64,000 bases of DNA from Albophoma yamanashiensis (GCA_001600555.1 BCKH01000001.1:124001-188000); one strand, 5' to 3'. Shown: positions 33,097 to 44,929, counted from the first letter of the stretch. The notes: a model not told the origin generated them from the sequence alone. Made by a program: numbers and translations.

Positions 33097-34670
33097 CGTG
33101 AACTGGATTTGATGCGGTCAGCAACGCCGAGTTCTTCGTCGAGCTGTGTCGGCGTGGGCGGGGGGGTTGGCTGGGGATAGAGGGGAATGGGGGATTGCGC
33201 CATTTATGTCTGCGAAGTAATTGATACAAGTACAACTAATCATGGGATGACTGAACCCCGCACGAAGGGAGCGCAGTCTCCAATTCTAGCGTTAGCCGTA
33301 CATACATAGCTCTGGCATGAATGTCTATAGGGCCTCTCCACTGTGGCGAACACGAGGAGCCGGTAATGCAAAGAAATGTTTTAGGAGTCCTTGGATCGTG
33401 GCCGACCCCCCTGCTGGCCTGCGCTGTCATCCCATCCATCCCTCGCGCCGTTCCACCCGCCTGCGGCTTCATACGGCTTGAACTATCACTTCGCCGACGT
33501 TCACGAGTGCGGCTTATCTGCGCCTCCGCTCGCCGTCGCTCGTATTCCCTCAGCAGTAGCGCAGCGCCGTCCGGCTCCGACGGCACGTGCTTGTTTGATC
33601 GCGACGCGGGTGATCGGCTTCTCGCTTCCGCCTGGCCAGATATTGAGATCAGCCCAGCTCGGCGGTGCTCGGCGGCAGGAATTCCCTCAAATTTAGTACT
33701 GATCGCTGCAGGTGCTAGGAAAGCGGAAAGCCGGCATAAAGCACGTGTTGTGATGTTGCATGTGACGACTGGTCTGTTGTTGGTTCTCGGGGCGGCTTGA
33801 AGCAGGAAAGAAAGCGCCTCGGTCAGTTTGAATCACGACGTTTATTAGGCATGCAGCCAGGATGGGGTCAGTGGGCCCTCGACAGCCTTGCGGAAGCTAT
33901 GCAAGCCACAGCCGAACCCCTTGCGCAGCGTGATGACCTGGTCCAATGTTGTGGTCGGCCACGCTTCCCCGTACTCGTACTTCGTACATAAACAGTGCAA
34001 AACGAAAAAAAATATGCATGGAATTTCCTTGATAAGTCTATTAGGATGTCTCTTACGGTGGCCGGCTTTGGTGTTGGGCCCTGCTTACATAACCGCTACG
34101 GGGGCCCCGTGTGCCTATGGGGTCCCGCAGTTCCCAGTCTACGCCAAGATGAACAAAAATTACATCAAGGCATATCCTTCTCATGCGAAGTCTTCGTGAG
34201 CGGATTCGTATTCCAGCATCACTCTCGACCCCGCGTCCTCTTCGCCGAGGTCTTTGGCTTCGCTCAGGTTCCCTCTCAACTTGGATGGGGTCACCCACCG
34301 CCTGGGCCTCTAGTCCAGTGACGCATCCGGGAGCCACCGGTGCGTTTGCGAGGTGCTGCGGCAATACTCCGCCCAACAGGAGAGAAGGATCACATGGATT
34401 TTGCGCCGGCTACGTTATTCGTGGGGTGGGGGTGGACTTTACCGTAACGGCATTCTTTCATGCATAAGGTGTTTAGGTGCTGCCATAAAGAAATGACCCC
34501 GAGGTGGGTCTACTCTCTGTAGCATGAGAGGTTTGAACACGAAGAAGTATGGAGTACTTCCAGTGCTTCTCGACCTTGTTTCAACAGGATACACTTGTAG
34601 GAAGTTCCCCCGCCCCCCACCACATGGCTTCCCGCGGCGCTGGCAGTCTCAAGATCTCCGCCCAAACAAG
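33097..34670. other. Repeat-bearing intergenic region
   Basis: No supported gene. Plus-strand (33321-33800) and minus-strand (33236-33586, extendable to about 33720) open frames overlap. The minus one is rich in Arg/Glu (REYERRRAEA) and could be a transposon-derived gag-like scrap, but no motif is decisive. The 99-bp dispersed repeat lies at 34031-34130. Confidence 0.4.
34031..34130 (+). repeat. Dispersed ~99-bp repeat, copy 2
   Basis: Inverted relative to the copy at 21303-21401 and nearly identical, with the same CTTACATAACCGC and ACGGGGGCCCCGTGTGCC blocks. Similarity appears to end sharply at both sides. Confidence 0.75.
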
Positions 34671-36005
34671 ATGGTACGACAACCACGGTACGACGTTGCT
34701 GTGTGGCAGATCCACGACACGGAAGACGATTGCGAGTTGATCATTCGGACTAGCAATGGGAAAGCATTTTATTGCACAGTCCTTCCTTCTGGGTTTTGCC
34801 AATCCCCTCAGGTCACGCAACAATACTTCAAATGCCTCAACCTGCTGCGATCTGGAGAAGAGGATGTTGATGATTTCTACATCGAAGATGCGCTTGAATG
34901 GCTGTCATGCGCCTTCGAGCCCTTGATTCTGCAGCATTCGTCAAGCCCCCTCATGCTCCCTCGTGGACGGCCGACTTTGTCTGAATACCTTTTCCCCGCC
35001 TCCTACGTTTGTCGCCTTGCTGCATTGGATGACGAGCTGCAACCATACGCTCTCAATGTTAAAGACCACGGTTGGGGCAGCCCCCTAATTGCATTTGACG
35101 ATGCATATATCGACGGACTGGAGCAATGGACGCAGTCATATGACCTATATGACGTCGAGATCTGCTACGACCGCGATGAAGATGTCCTCATTCAACCGCC
35201 GACTCGAGTCATAGTTGAGGCCAAAGACGGTCAAATCACTTGTTTTTTTAAGCGGCTCAATACATCATTTGGGAGAAAGCATGCGGTGGGAGAGCTTGAG
35301 GCGCTGAGACGGATCGCCTTGGCAGAGCTCCCACCAGATGCACTCGTCTGTCGCCTCCAGGGTATTGTGCGAGCCAAGCGCGGTGTGGCAGGAATGCTTT
35401 TCCCTTGGATCAACAAGAAATGTGTACTGTCCCGGGCAAAGGCGGACCAGGTTTCGGGTTCGCTGAGGAGGCGTTGGGCCGATCAGATTTCGTATTCTCT
35501 GAGGCAACTGCACGAGCGAGGCATCATCTGGGGGGATGCAAAAGCCGACAATATCCTGATTGATGAAAATGACGATGCATGGATTATTGATTTTGGCGGC
35601 AGTTACACAGTTGGGTGGGTCGACAAGGAAAAGGCCGGGACGCTAGAGGGCGACATGCAAGGCTTGGCAAAGATTATGGATGTACTTTCCACTCACATAG
35701 GTAGGTAGTTAATAAGAATCAGGCAACTCTCAGCAATTACTGATATCGCAGAGGTGCGCTTGCATTGGAGAAGGTCCATTGTCACGCCGCGATATAGCCT
35801 ACCAGAGATCACCGTAGAGGCGCTGGGCGACTTGTTACTCTACCAGCGTCGAGCCACACTTTCTCATCCGCGACTTGATAAGTCATCTCAAGTGATCTGC
35901 GAAGATTCACACACGTGCGTCAAACATAGGTGGCACATGATACCACAATTAAATATGAAATTGCAACTTCATCTCTATAACAATTTCTATTTTTCAGCGA
36001 AGTAG
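34671..36005 (+). CDS. Atypical protein-kinase-like protein
   Basis: Fungal protein-kinase-fold protein, 427 aa from two exons (34671-35700, 35752-36005). The 51-nt intron starts GTAGGT and ends CGCAG. A start at 34524 is in frame, but the added residues are low-complexity and Pro-rich, so 34671 (CAAGATGG context) is preferred. The N-terminal half has no known motif. The C-terminal half has a candidate ATP-binding Lys near 194, a catalytic loop GIIWGDAKADNIL (Asp289; the usual HRD His/Arg are Trp-Gly) and DFGG (Asp307). The key acids are present, so activity is possible. Similar stand-alone proteins are common, unnamed families in ascomycetes. The extent of the last exon beyond about 35900 is uncertain because its residues look unconserved. 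Confidence 0.7.
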
Positions 36006-36239
36006 AGGAGAAAAAGGCCTCGATGCACGCACGCACGTGAGGACAGCTCCCTGGTCTCTGTCGTGACGGCTACAGGGTATATGGGTCGAAGCCGCAAAAC
36101 AGCCGACGTTGACTCCATGGATCAAGGTTTTTCCCGCTGCCAACGCCAGAGAGGCCCATTGCAAGCTCTTGAAACTCCCGATCGACCTTAAGGTGCTTCT
36201 CACTTGGCTCTCTTTCCATTGAGCCCGACAACAGTCAGC

Positions 36240-36713
36240 ATGGCACCGCAGCGCGTCGGCTTTCGGCTCCCCACGGCGTACCGCGCCTTCTTTCTGCTCC
36301 TCGAGCCGCTGTCGGCCGTCCTTGGAGCCTTCTACAACCACTTCCGCCAGAAGCGCTACCTTGAGCTGCTCGACCCTGCGTCGGCGCCGTCGGACGTGTC
36401 TCTGGGCACGTCGGTGGCCATGTCCCAGCTCGCCAACATGTATCTGTTTTTCGCGCTCAATGAGGCGCTTGTCCTGCGCTCGACGTGGGACCTGCGTGTC
36501 TGGCGGACGGTGCTGCTGGTGCTGCTCATCGCCGACTTTGGCCACTTGTACTCCATGTGGGAGCTTGGGCCGGGGATTTACTACAACGTCCTGGGCTGGA
36601 ACGCTGGCGACTGGGGCAACGTCCCGTGGGTCTATGCCGGCGCGACCATGAGAATCTGCTTCCTCGCCGGGGTCGGCCTGCAAGACTCCAAGCGGTCGCA
36701 GAAGCAGCAATAG
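36240..36713 (+). CDS. DUF7704-like four-helix membrane protein
   Basis: Single-exon 157-aa integral membrane protein. The ATG at 36240 is used because the longer frame opens on TTG. It has about four hydrophobic segments (about 12-35, 58-80, 88-112, 130-150). The pattern with FLLLEPLSAVLGAFY, LGTSVAMSQLANMYLFFALNEA and LIADFGHLYS matches my recollection of the fungal DUF7704 family, whose function is unknown. The C-terminal tail is short and basic. No link to its neighbours is evident. Confidence 0.75.
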   Translation: MAPQRVGFRLPTAYRAFFLLLEPLSAVLGAFYNHFRQKRYLELLDPASAPSDVSLGTSVAMSQLANMYLFFALNEALVLRSTWDLRVWRTVLLVLLIADFGHLYSMWELGPGIYYNVLGWNAGDWGNVPWVYAGATMRICFLAGVGLQDSKRSQKQQ

Positions 36714-37281
36714 CAAACCTCGGCGGGCGCCCCATCTGAACCGTCTGCTGACGGTCGTGCGGGCAAGGCGGGCCAACTCAATTGACATCGCGGAGACCAC
36801 CTCGACAGCTACGGACCGACGGAGCTCTCTCTTTGGTGGAAACAAGTTCGCCGTCGCGCTACTGGCAAATCACGTCTCGGACAGCTTACGCCGAAGGTTT
36901 GCCTACGAAGCTCCCCCCACCATTCCCGTGGGGGAGCAGCGACGCCGAGACAGCACTTACTCGTACTCATCGGCCTGTGGCGAGAAGGGTGGCTGTCGCC
37001 CTTTGCTGGCGATATTTTTTCTATGACGCGGGGCGGATTCCAAGTGCGCCCCGACGGAGCTGCGGTCCCGCACCAAGGCCGCGGGACACGGGCGTGGGGA
37101 AGAGGTCAAAGGCATGCCTCTGGCACACCTACCGGTCTGCTTCCGCATTCCTCCATTTCTCCTTCACCTGCCTGCTTCCTTTCATTGTCTGCATTGTCGG
37201 GCATCGGGCTTGTTTTGTCCTTAGGATAACATCGACCTACATTACCCTATCAATTGAATCGAGGACCAGGGCGCCTACGTC
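36714..37281. other. Intergenic region
   Basis: About 570 bp holding the promoter of the alcohol dehydrogenase gene, with a pyrimidine-rich leader at 37140-37190. No gene or repeat recognised. Confidence 0.5.
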
Positions 37282-38414
37282 ATGTCTTACCCGGAGAAGT
37301 TCACCGGTTTCCAATCGCCCAGCGCCGACAAGTGGCTCGAGTTCGACAAGAACTCGTGGAAGCCGCGGCCTTTTGGCGACTATGACGTCGACCTCAAGAT
37401 CGAGTGCTGCGGCGTGTGCGCCAGCGACAGACACACCATCTGTGGCGACTGGGGCGGCTGCCCCTATCCGCTGGCCGTGGGACACGAGATCGTCGGCAAG
37501 GTGCTCAAGGTCGGGCCCAAGGTGACGCTGGCCAAAGTCGGCCAGCGGGTCGGCGTCGGTGCCCAGATCTACTCGTGCGGCGAGTGCCGCCAGTGCAAGA
37601 ACGACAACGAGACGTACTGCAAGCACATGATCGACACGTACGGTGCACTGTACCTCGACACGGGTCATACCACCCAGGGCGGCTACTCTTCGCACGCCCG
37701 CATCCACGAGTATTGGTAGGCGCCGTGGTGAAGACATCCCTGGTGCTCCTCGCTAACGTGTCTAGGGTTTACCCGATCCCCGACGGTATCCGAAGCTCCG
37801 ACGCGGCCCCGATGCTGTGCGCCGGCATCACCGTGTACAGTCCGCTCAAGCGCTTCGGGGCGGGCCCTGGTAAGAAGGTGGGCATCGTGGGCATCGGCGG
37901 GCTGGGCCACTACGGCGTCATGTTCGCGAAGGCGCTTGGGGCCGAGGTGTGGGCCATCTCGCGGTCGCGGGCGAAGGAGGCCGACGCCAAGAAGATGGGC
38001 GCCGACGGCTTCATCGCGACGGGCGAGAAGGGATGGGACGAGCCGCACAAGTTGACGTTTGACTTGATCATCAACACGGCCAACGGATCCGAAGGCTTCG
38101 AGCTCGACCGGTACCTCGGCCTGCTGGACGTGCACGGGCGATGGAACTCGGTAGGCCTGCCCGGCGGCGACGGCTTCACCGTCAAGAACCACGACTTCAT
38201 CGCAAACGGGTGCTTCATCGGCACGACTCACCTGGGCAGCCGGCGAGAGATGCTGGAGATGTTCGACCTGGTGGCCGCCAAGGGCATCTCGTCGTGGGTC
38301 GAGGAGATCCCCATCTCGCGCGCAGGGCTGCAACAGGCCATGGAGAAGCTGGAGAAGAGCAGCGTGCGGTACCGATCATGCATGGTTGGATACGAGGACG
38401 CGTTCGGGGCGTAG
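37282..38414 (+). CDS. NADP-dependent zinc alcohol dehydrogenase (cinnamyl-alcohol/Adh6 type)
   Basis: Cytosolic medium-chain reductase converting aldehydes and alcohols with NADP(H). Two exons (37282-37715, 37766-38414) give 360 aa; the 50-nt intron starts GTAGGC, ends CTAG and has a GCTAAC branch site. Catalytic zinc ligands are Cys46 (GVCASD) and the His68-Glu69 pair (GHEIVG). Structural zinc ligands are Cys99, Cys102, Cys105 and Cys113. The Rossmann motif is GIGGLGHYG, followed by a SRSRAKE stretch whose Ser-Arg preference fits NADP(H), as in yeast Adh6/Adh7 (established for the family). Length and order are complete. Probable role: detoxification of aromatic or aliphatic aldehydes. Confidence 0.93.
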
Positions 38415-39672
38415 GCGGACGGGAGAAGGATGGACGGGGGATGGAGGACGGAGCAGCGAATGGAGAAGAAAATGGAGCCGAGTACAGTCGTCTTATTGTG
38501 GATGCGGGCGTTGGTTACCTGCCGTATGTATACCAAGCCAATGAGTGAACCTGGATGGCCAGGCTGGTTGGCTTTCGAGTTGATGATGCGAGGCAATCCC
38601 CTGCATGCACGTGTAGTGCGACCTGACAAGCATAGCGACAACTGCACCCGGCTCTGCCTGGCCGAGTTGAGCCGGGTAGAGAAGATTCCCTCCCCGTATG
38701 AACCGCACTGGTAAGCAATATCGCGACTCGTCCGCAATCGGGCATTGGGCCAGTCACCTCCCGGCTGGCACCCATCCTAGACCGCGCCGCTAGAAGCGTA
38801 GCCACTCACAAACCACGGCCACTATTCCCCATTTGTCTCGCCGACACCTCGACCGCTCCGAGTCAGCGGCACCGACAACATCAACAGGCGATTTTTAAGG
38901 GACTGTTGGAGCTGTCGGCGGCGGACCCCGGGCTTGGGCTCACAGCCTTGTCGAGGTTCGGCGAGACGGATTGGGAAGCGTGGCTTGCGCCGCAGGGGAG
39001 GGTTAGCCATGCTAACAGCCAGAACCACGACCGGCTCCGCGTGACAGGAGAGGCGACTGGCGACGGCACCATTGCATTGTTAAGCACGCATTTCTAAGCA
39101 CGCATTGTTAAGCACGATATCGAGCGGCCAGAACCGTCAAGCAGACCAGCCAGAGGCCCACTGTGCCTTGCCAGATGCTTCACGGACCAGGCGTGATGGC
39201 ATCGTGGCGTGGAGCGCGATACCGGTCGCAGGCGGCGAGATGACTGGTTTACGCCGCAAGACGCCGTAATCCTACTGACTGAGCCGCTCGTGAAGATCCA
39301 ACGATGATTCTGGCATTGGGCTGGGAGATTAAGAGGGCAGGGCGCCCGCTTCCTCCCAAGTGGACGTGACGAGGTGAGACGACAAGTCAAACAGAAGCAA
39401 ACAAACACGGCGACAATACTTCGCAATAGCATCTTCAGTGTCGTCAGCATCGTCATCGTCTGCACCACTGTCTCGCTCAACTCGCAGAATCGGTCCTGTC
39501 CGTGACGCGCGACCACACATCGTTCCGCAACTACAACAAGTTCCACTCGGGAGTCGCTCCTTGCTGCAAGCCTCCAACCATGTCCAGCAAAATAGCCTCC
39601 AATCTCGCCGCGGCCAACGTGTCAGTCATTACGCTGCCCCCATTTCGGACACAATAATAACCAAGTATCAGG
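38415..39672. other. Intergenic region
   Basis: About 1.26 kb. It holds the alcohol dehydrogenase 3' UTR and the WD40 gene promoter. A short direct repeat AAGCACGCAT...TAAGCACG occurs at about 39080-39118. Open frames on both strands lack motifs. Confidence 0.5.
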
Positions 39673-40683
39673 ATGTCGAGCTCACTCGACGACACACCCG
39701 TGGCCCGCCTCTCCCTCTCCCTCCGGTGCCGCCGTGTCTGCTCCAAGGCGGAAATAACCTCGGTCGGCATCTCGCCGTCATCGGAAACTGCCTTCGCCAC
39801 GTACACCGCTCCACAGGCCGCTCAGCCTTGGATTGACTTCTTCGATCTTTCCTCTAAGCGTGGGTGTACCAAGGCTGCCGGCTCGCACGCCGTCTTTGCT
39901 CCTTCAGGCCCAAGCAGCAGCAGCAGCAGCAGTAGCAATCGCATCGCCACTCTGCGCAATTGGACAGTCCAGCTCGGCCAGGGCGTCGAGTACCACCACG
40001 GGAGCACCGTTCTGGTGCGCGACTTCGTGACGGGCAAGACCGTCGTCGAGCTCAAGGATGCGACCTCGGGCCCCGTCGCCTGGAGCCGCGACGGGGGCGC
40101 GCTGGCGGCTGGCGAGGGCAGAAACCGGATCGGTGTGTGGGATGCGCGCTCGGGCTCGCGGCTGGGAAGAGTGGTCGGGCACATCGATCAGGTAACGCAC
40201 GTAGCCTTCACCCCGGATCGAATGCTGGCGACGCTCTCGCGAGATGGGACGGTGCGCCTGACGAACCCGCGGACGGCACGTACGCTCAGCAAGCTAGAGA
40301 TCGAAGGCTCGACGAACCCGCGGGCCCTGGCCGTGTCCTCTGACGGGCGCTCCATCGTTTCCCTCTGGGGCATGACGGTTCACATCTGGCTGCCGCAGGC
40401 GAGCCACCTGACGTCGTACGACCTGCGCGCGACGCGCCGCTCCGAGGGCTGGCCGCTGGCCATTTCCCCCAACGGCCGCTGGATGGCGTGCCGCACCGAA
40501 GAAGGCTTTGACGTGGTCGACGTGGCGTCGGGATGCGTGGCCTGGGAGCGCATCGAGGGCGAGGCGATGTATGCGAGCGGGATGGTGACGGCGGCTGCGT
40601 TCTCCACTGACGGGAGGGTGTTGCTCCTGGGGCGGATAGATGGTTCCGTGGAGCTATGGGACCTCGAGGAGAAGACGGGCTGA
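39673..40683 (+). CDS. WD40-repeat protein
   Basis: Single-exon 336-aa protein with about five to six WD-like repeats. Clear ones include NRIGVWDARSG, GTVRLTNPR and GSVELWDLEE, each preceded by GH or DG turn residues. It likely folds as a beta-propeller used for protein binding; the partner is unknown. A Ser homopolymer (about residues 78-86), coded by an AGC microsatellite at 39912-39935, interrupts the first blade. An ATG upstream at 39580 could form an alternative first exon, but splicing it to the WD frame is not consistent, so 39673 is kept. Compact length suggests no extra domain. Confidence 0.82.
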   Translation: MSSSLDDTPVARLSLSLRCRRVCSKAEITSVGISPSSETAFATYTAPQAAQPWIDFFDLSSKRGCTKAAGSHAVFAPSGPSSSSSSSSNRIATLRNWTVQLGQGVEYHHGSTVLVRDFVTGKTVVELKDATSGPVAWSRDGGALAAGEGRNRIGVWDARSGSRLGRVVGHIDQVTHVAFTPDRMLATLSRDGTVRLTNPRTARTLSKLEIEGSTNPRALAVSSDGRSIVSLWGMTVHIWLPQASHLTSYDLRATRRSEGWPLAISPNGRWMACRTEEGFDVVDVASGCVAWERIEGEAMYASGMVTAAAFSTDGRVLLLGRIDGSVELWDLEEKTG

Positions 40684-41412
40684 GATTGGTGAGCGCTGTG
40701 CAAGCAGACTCGTTACGAAATTGCAACAATATTCTGGGAGGCACCGTTGCGCCCACCAAATCAGACGGCAAAGGCCACCGTTATTTTGAGAACCTCGACA
40801 GCCGTCTGTCTCGACTTACATCTTCCCGTCCATGCTTGCTTCTTCTATGTTTGGCAAATGGATCCCCGCCGCCGGATCTGCGCGAGCTAGTCGCAAGCGA
40901 GTCGTACTTCATCCAGTGCCAAAGAAGCTCTTCTCTTGCCAAATGAGCATGACTGAGCCACCATGCAATGATGAACTCTCGTTTATTGTTTTCCGTGGGT
41001 TTGACCACGTCCGCGCCGTCGCTGATACGACTACTCAGCAGAGTGCGGCTGTGCACGCCCGTCAGCTTTGCAGCTCGTGGCTCGTTGCATGTGATCATCC
41101 CACCCCTCATCAAATGTCTGATTCAATTCGATTTTCAAGGGACAAATAGAACCAAGCCTCTTTCCATGCCGTTAAGGACGATAAAATTCTGGCCGTCATT
41201 ATCACCGCTTCTCTATCCTCGTACCCTCTCATAAGACGCGTCCTCCTCGATCCGCAGACGGCGGGCTGTCATCGTCAACGACTACCTATAAATTGCCTTT
41301 GCACCGAGTGAGCAGACCGACCCATATTCATGTCGAGCGGCCGTTTGGCCGGGACTCAGTCGTTCCGGAGCGACTGGACTGCTTACAATTTAATTAGGGG
41401 ATTCCGCGCAAC
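40684..41412. other. Intergenic region
   Basis: About 730 bp between WD40 and HET genes. No motif-bearing ORF. The right part is presumably the HET gene promoter. Confidence 0.5.
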
Positions 41413-43938
41413 ATGACACCTAAGCTTGATACTGCTGCTCGTTCGGCGGATGCCTTCATTTTGCAGCATTTGGATCCCCTCGTTTCCACAGATAGCAAGT
41501 CTACACCTGCCGTGGTAACTTCACGATCCAACTGTTCCTCACCAGACGAGACAGGATTGCGAGAAACTGTACGAATAGAGCAAAGTGCTCAAATTGGTGA
41601 CAGAGCCGTTGACGTAGGTGCAACTCGGAGAGACTGTGGTGCAATCCTCTTGATGCAGACAGTAGCTGACGAGCGGATTATGTTTTAGGCGTGCCTCGTC
41701 TGTAAGACAATCTTTTCCGTATTGCGAGGGCTATCGGATGGACTACCTGGGAGTATCGTACTTGGATCCGGCGAACAGGTTCTACAAGCCAATTCAAGCT
41801 GTAGTGTCCACCAGGCGTTGATCGCCTACGCCCTTGACTTGGATTCGAGCAAGATGCCCTTTATCGCTCGTCACATCAGAAGTGTGGATGTTCGCCAGAA
41901 TGAATCTAACAAGAGCACGATAATCACTGTAAGAATGCACCCAATGTCTCCAGTTCCCAAACCGCCGATTTCTGCGATGTACCTCGTGAATGAAGCAAAC
42001 GCTGCGGAGAACAATTTTGCAGGGAGGATTATTCACCCACAGTGGATAGACGATACCCTCCCTGGGTTGTGGAAGGCGACTTGTACCCGCCTCCACGACG
42101 GCTTGTGTAAACGGTTACCCGACGAGGCTTTGTCTTCTATCAAGCCAGCCTGGCTCGTGGATGTGATGCGCCAATGTATAACTACACCCCCAGATGGCTG
42201 CTCTTATGTTGCCCTCAGCTACGTATGGGGCAATCAACTCACGCTACAAGCGACAAAAAGCAACATAAGCCAGCTTCGACAGGCGGGATCACTGTCGACT
42301 AGGCATTCAACCATGACGATTCCGGAAACCACTAAGGATGCCATGGCGGTGGTCAAGCTCCTGGACGAGAGGTACTTATGGGTCGACAGCCTTTGCATCA
42401 TTCAGGATGATGAGTCGCAAAAATATCGCGAAATAGGCAAGATGGCAGCGATTTACGCGAACGCTTCAGTCACTATCATGGCAGTACAGGGAGAACACGC
42501 AAACAGCGGTCTAAAGGGGTTTCAACATATCTCTAGACCGAGAAACTCGAACCAAAGCGTCTATTCCTTAGATGACGGGACAAAGTTGATCAAACATCCT
42601 AGCCAGCAGCCAGGCCAAGAAATAGGAATCGGAATCGACAATCCCATGTGGCAGACGAGAGGGTGGACGTTCCAGGAGAATGTCTTTTCGAGGAGGAGGC
42701 TCGTTTTCTACGGCGATTCAGTACGATGGGAGTGTGCCGCCGCCTGCTGGCGGGAACACGTTCATTTCCCCACGATGCCGCCGGCGAGCTACCCTCACGC
42801 TAGTAACGGTAAAACAGTGTTTCAGTCATTCCTTCCTGATCTAGATAGGCTCCAGCGGATCCTAGATGACTATCAGCCGAGGGACTTTACCTACCCGGAA
42901 GACGCTCTGCAGGCTTTCGCAGGTATATCGTCCTCGCTAAGCACATCTTTCGCGGGTGGCTTCTTATCCGGTCTTCCGATGTCCTTATTCGACATAGCAC
43001 TCCTATGGCAGCCCCATGATAATGAGGCATTCCGCAGAGTTCCCAAATATTTGAATAGGCATCATCATCTCCCTAGCTGGAGCTGGGCTGGATGGACTGG
43101 AATCGTCGACTTCGACACGGCATCTGCGTCAGACTTTGTCAGAAACCAGTTCACCACGACAACATGGAGGGTATTGAGTGAGAAGCGGATATTGCGTACA
43201 TTAGTGTGGAAATCCCACGAGACACCCACATCACCCGGAACACCAATCAATGCCACCATTCTTGACAGTAGGGATATGTGGTCAGAGGGGCGGGTTGAGA
43301 TTCCCCCCGGTTGGTCCAAGCACGATATCTCAGAAAGTCCGGAGGCACAATTTCCTCCCCCAAATCCCAGAATTTCCTCTCCGAGGTTTTTCTATAGACA
43401 TGAAGCGCATCCCGATTACGAGTTTTGGTATCCAATCCCGCTCCTGCGGCATGGCGACACCGTCTCCAGTGTGATCGCGCCATACATCTCGTGCAGGACC
43501 CGGCGCAACTGGCTTTTTCCAAGCGATGAACTTCCAAAGAACGGTAAATATGAAGGACCGCCGCTGCTTTCACTCCGCGATAAAGAGGGAACTTGGGCCG
43601 GCGCTCTCCAACCGCATGACGGCTTGAATACGTCCATTTGTGCCCTACAGGACTCAACCGCTCCGCTTGAGCTGGTGGAGATTGCCCAAGGCTTCTGCCA
43701 TGACGCGACGTCTTTGTGTATCGAAGGAACCGACCTTGACGAAGAATTTCCCCCTGGGACATCTCTCGAAGAGATACGATGCCCAGAAAGGCCACGGGTA
43801 GGCGAATGGTATGAGTACTACTGGGTTATGTGGGTGGAATGGATCGGGAACGTAGCGTATCGTAAAGGCCTTGGGAGAGTCCATAAAGCAACCTGGGAAA
43901 AGCAGAGAGGAGAAGTTTTTGACCTGATGCTAGGGTAG
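41413..43938 (+). CDS. HET-domain protein
   Basis: Member of the heterokaryon-incompatibility family, which triggers programmed cell death on non-self recognition in some members. Two exons (41413-41613, 41689-43938) give 816 aa. The inferred 75-nt intron has a GTAGGT donor, GCTGAC branch and TTTTAG acceptor and is phase 0; it brings in the CLVCK motif common before HET domains. The HET core starts at about Tyr240 (YVALSYVWG), continues with TIPETTKDAM and RYLWVDSLCIIQDD, and ends with MWQTRGWTFQE. The long C-terminal part is Trp-rich with no NACHT, WD or ankyrin repeats. It borders a transposon-relic zone, a common setting for HET genes. Function in recognition is inferred. Confidence 0.88.
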
Positions 43939-44433
43939 GGACTTTCATAAGTATATGACGCAAGATGTTCTGTAGAGGTGCGATTTGTTCGTGCGAGCAA
44001 ACAGAGATCCATGAATAGGTCAAGTAAGCAAAGAGCAACCTACAGCGGCGATGTCCCTTACTCGAATCCAGGATGCCATCAAGATCGGTGGATGCAACAG
44101 CGTGCTCCAGACTACGATTATAGATATCTTACCGCGTTATGTTATTATTACTCTTTATATCTTAACGAATATAAGTATTAATTCTTTTAGCGCTACCCTA
44201 GCATTCGTTAAGTTACTAATTACTATTCTAGTTATCTCGTGAATTTCTCGGTATTTTAGATAAGCGGCCTAATATATACTTAGCTCGTGGTTGTAGATAG
44301 TATACTAGCTTCCTATACGATGCTTAAGAAATTATGTTATTAAATCGGGGGTTTAGTTGCCAATAATAGAGAATTGATATCCGGTGCCTTAAGTAGAATT
44401 AAGCCGAAGCCGCGGCTTTGAGTCGTTTACAGG
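43939..44433. other. AT-rich relic DNA (possible RIP-affected)
   Basis: 44120-44350 is strikingly AT- and TpA-rich compared with the rest of the window (TTATTATTAC and ATATAAGTATTAATT runs) and has no ORF. This composition and its position beside a transposase fragment fit RIP-mutated repeat DNA; no index was computed. Confidence 0.5.
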
Positions 44434-44685
44434 CTATCTCGCACGATCACACGTAAATGTGACTATCTGCTTCTTGCCGTATTCCCTCGTTAACCTTCTA
44501 ATTCTAAAGGCGTAGCCCCTTGGCGCCGCCCAGGCGTTGATCGCATTAAAAAGCGCCTCACGGGAGTTATACTCACCTTCAGGAGGAAGGCAATCAGCTG
44601 GAAATTCACTACTACGGTCTATCTTAGGCTCTATAATAGCAGTCTTCAAATTGAGGTTTTTTTTTTTTGGATACGTGGCACACAC
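44434..44685 (-). pseudogene. Mutator-like (MULE/Hop type) transposase N-terminal fragment
   Basis: A minus-strand open frame encodes about 80 residues resembling the FAR1/WRKY-like N-terminal domain of fungal MULE transposases. Seen are a PPEGEY lead, then ALFNAINAWAAPRGYAF and a following VTFTCDRA with the conserved Cys. The start is GTG and coding ends at 44434 without the DDE or SWIM regions, so this is a truncated relic. It adjoins AT-rich DNA on its 3' side and a T tract (44658-44669). Confidence 0.65.
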
Positions 44686-44729
44686 ACATTTGCAGTCAGC
44701 CGGGCTAATATAATTCTGTACGGGGCCCC

Positions 44730-44790
44730 GTGCAGCTTAAACGTACGGGGCCCCATACGCCTATTGGGTTCCTACATGTAGTGGGCCTCT
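44730..44790 (+). repeat. Diverged relative of the dispersed repeat core
   Basis: ACGGGGCCCC occurs twice (about 44718-44727 and 44742-44751), the second followed by ATACGCCTATTGGGTTCC. This resembles the core of the repeats at 21303 and 34031 with several C/T and G/A differences. Confidence 0.45.
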
Positions 44791-44929
44791 ACACATCCAC
44801 GGTAAGCCAACGTCTTGTTTATTACTGGTGACGACAGACCGTAACTGACAATACACTAACTGACGCGTCAACCAGGTCTGAGCCTAGTAGAGGTACTGTC
44901 GTGATACGGGTTATGTAGTGCAATTCGTA

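Noticed and set aside
33236..33720. Arg/Glu-rich minus-strand frame considered as a gag remnant
   Set aside because: No zinc knuckle or other diagnostic motif; could be chance.
35994..36845. 283-codon minus-strand ORF
   Set aside because: Antisense of the DUF7704-like gene; no independent features.
39580..39672. Upstream ATG as a first exon of the WD40 gene
   Set aside because: The candidate GT-AG intron joins to a frame that does not encode the WD repeats.
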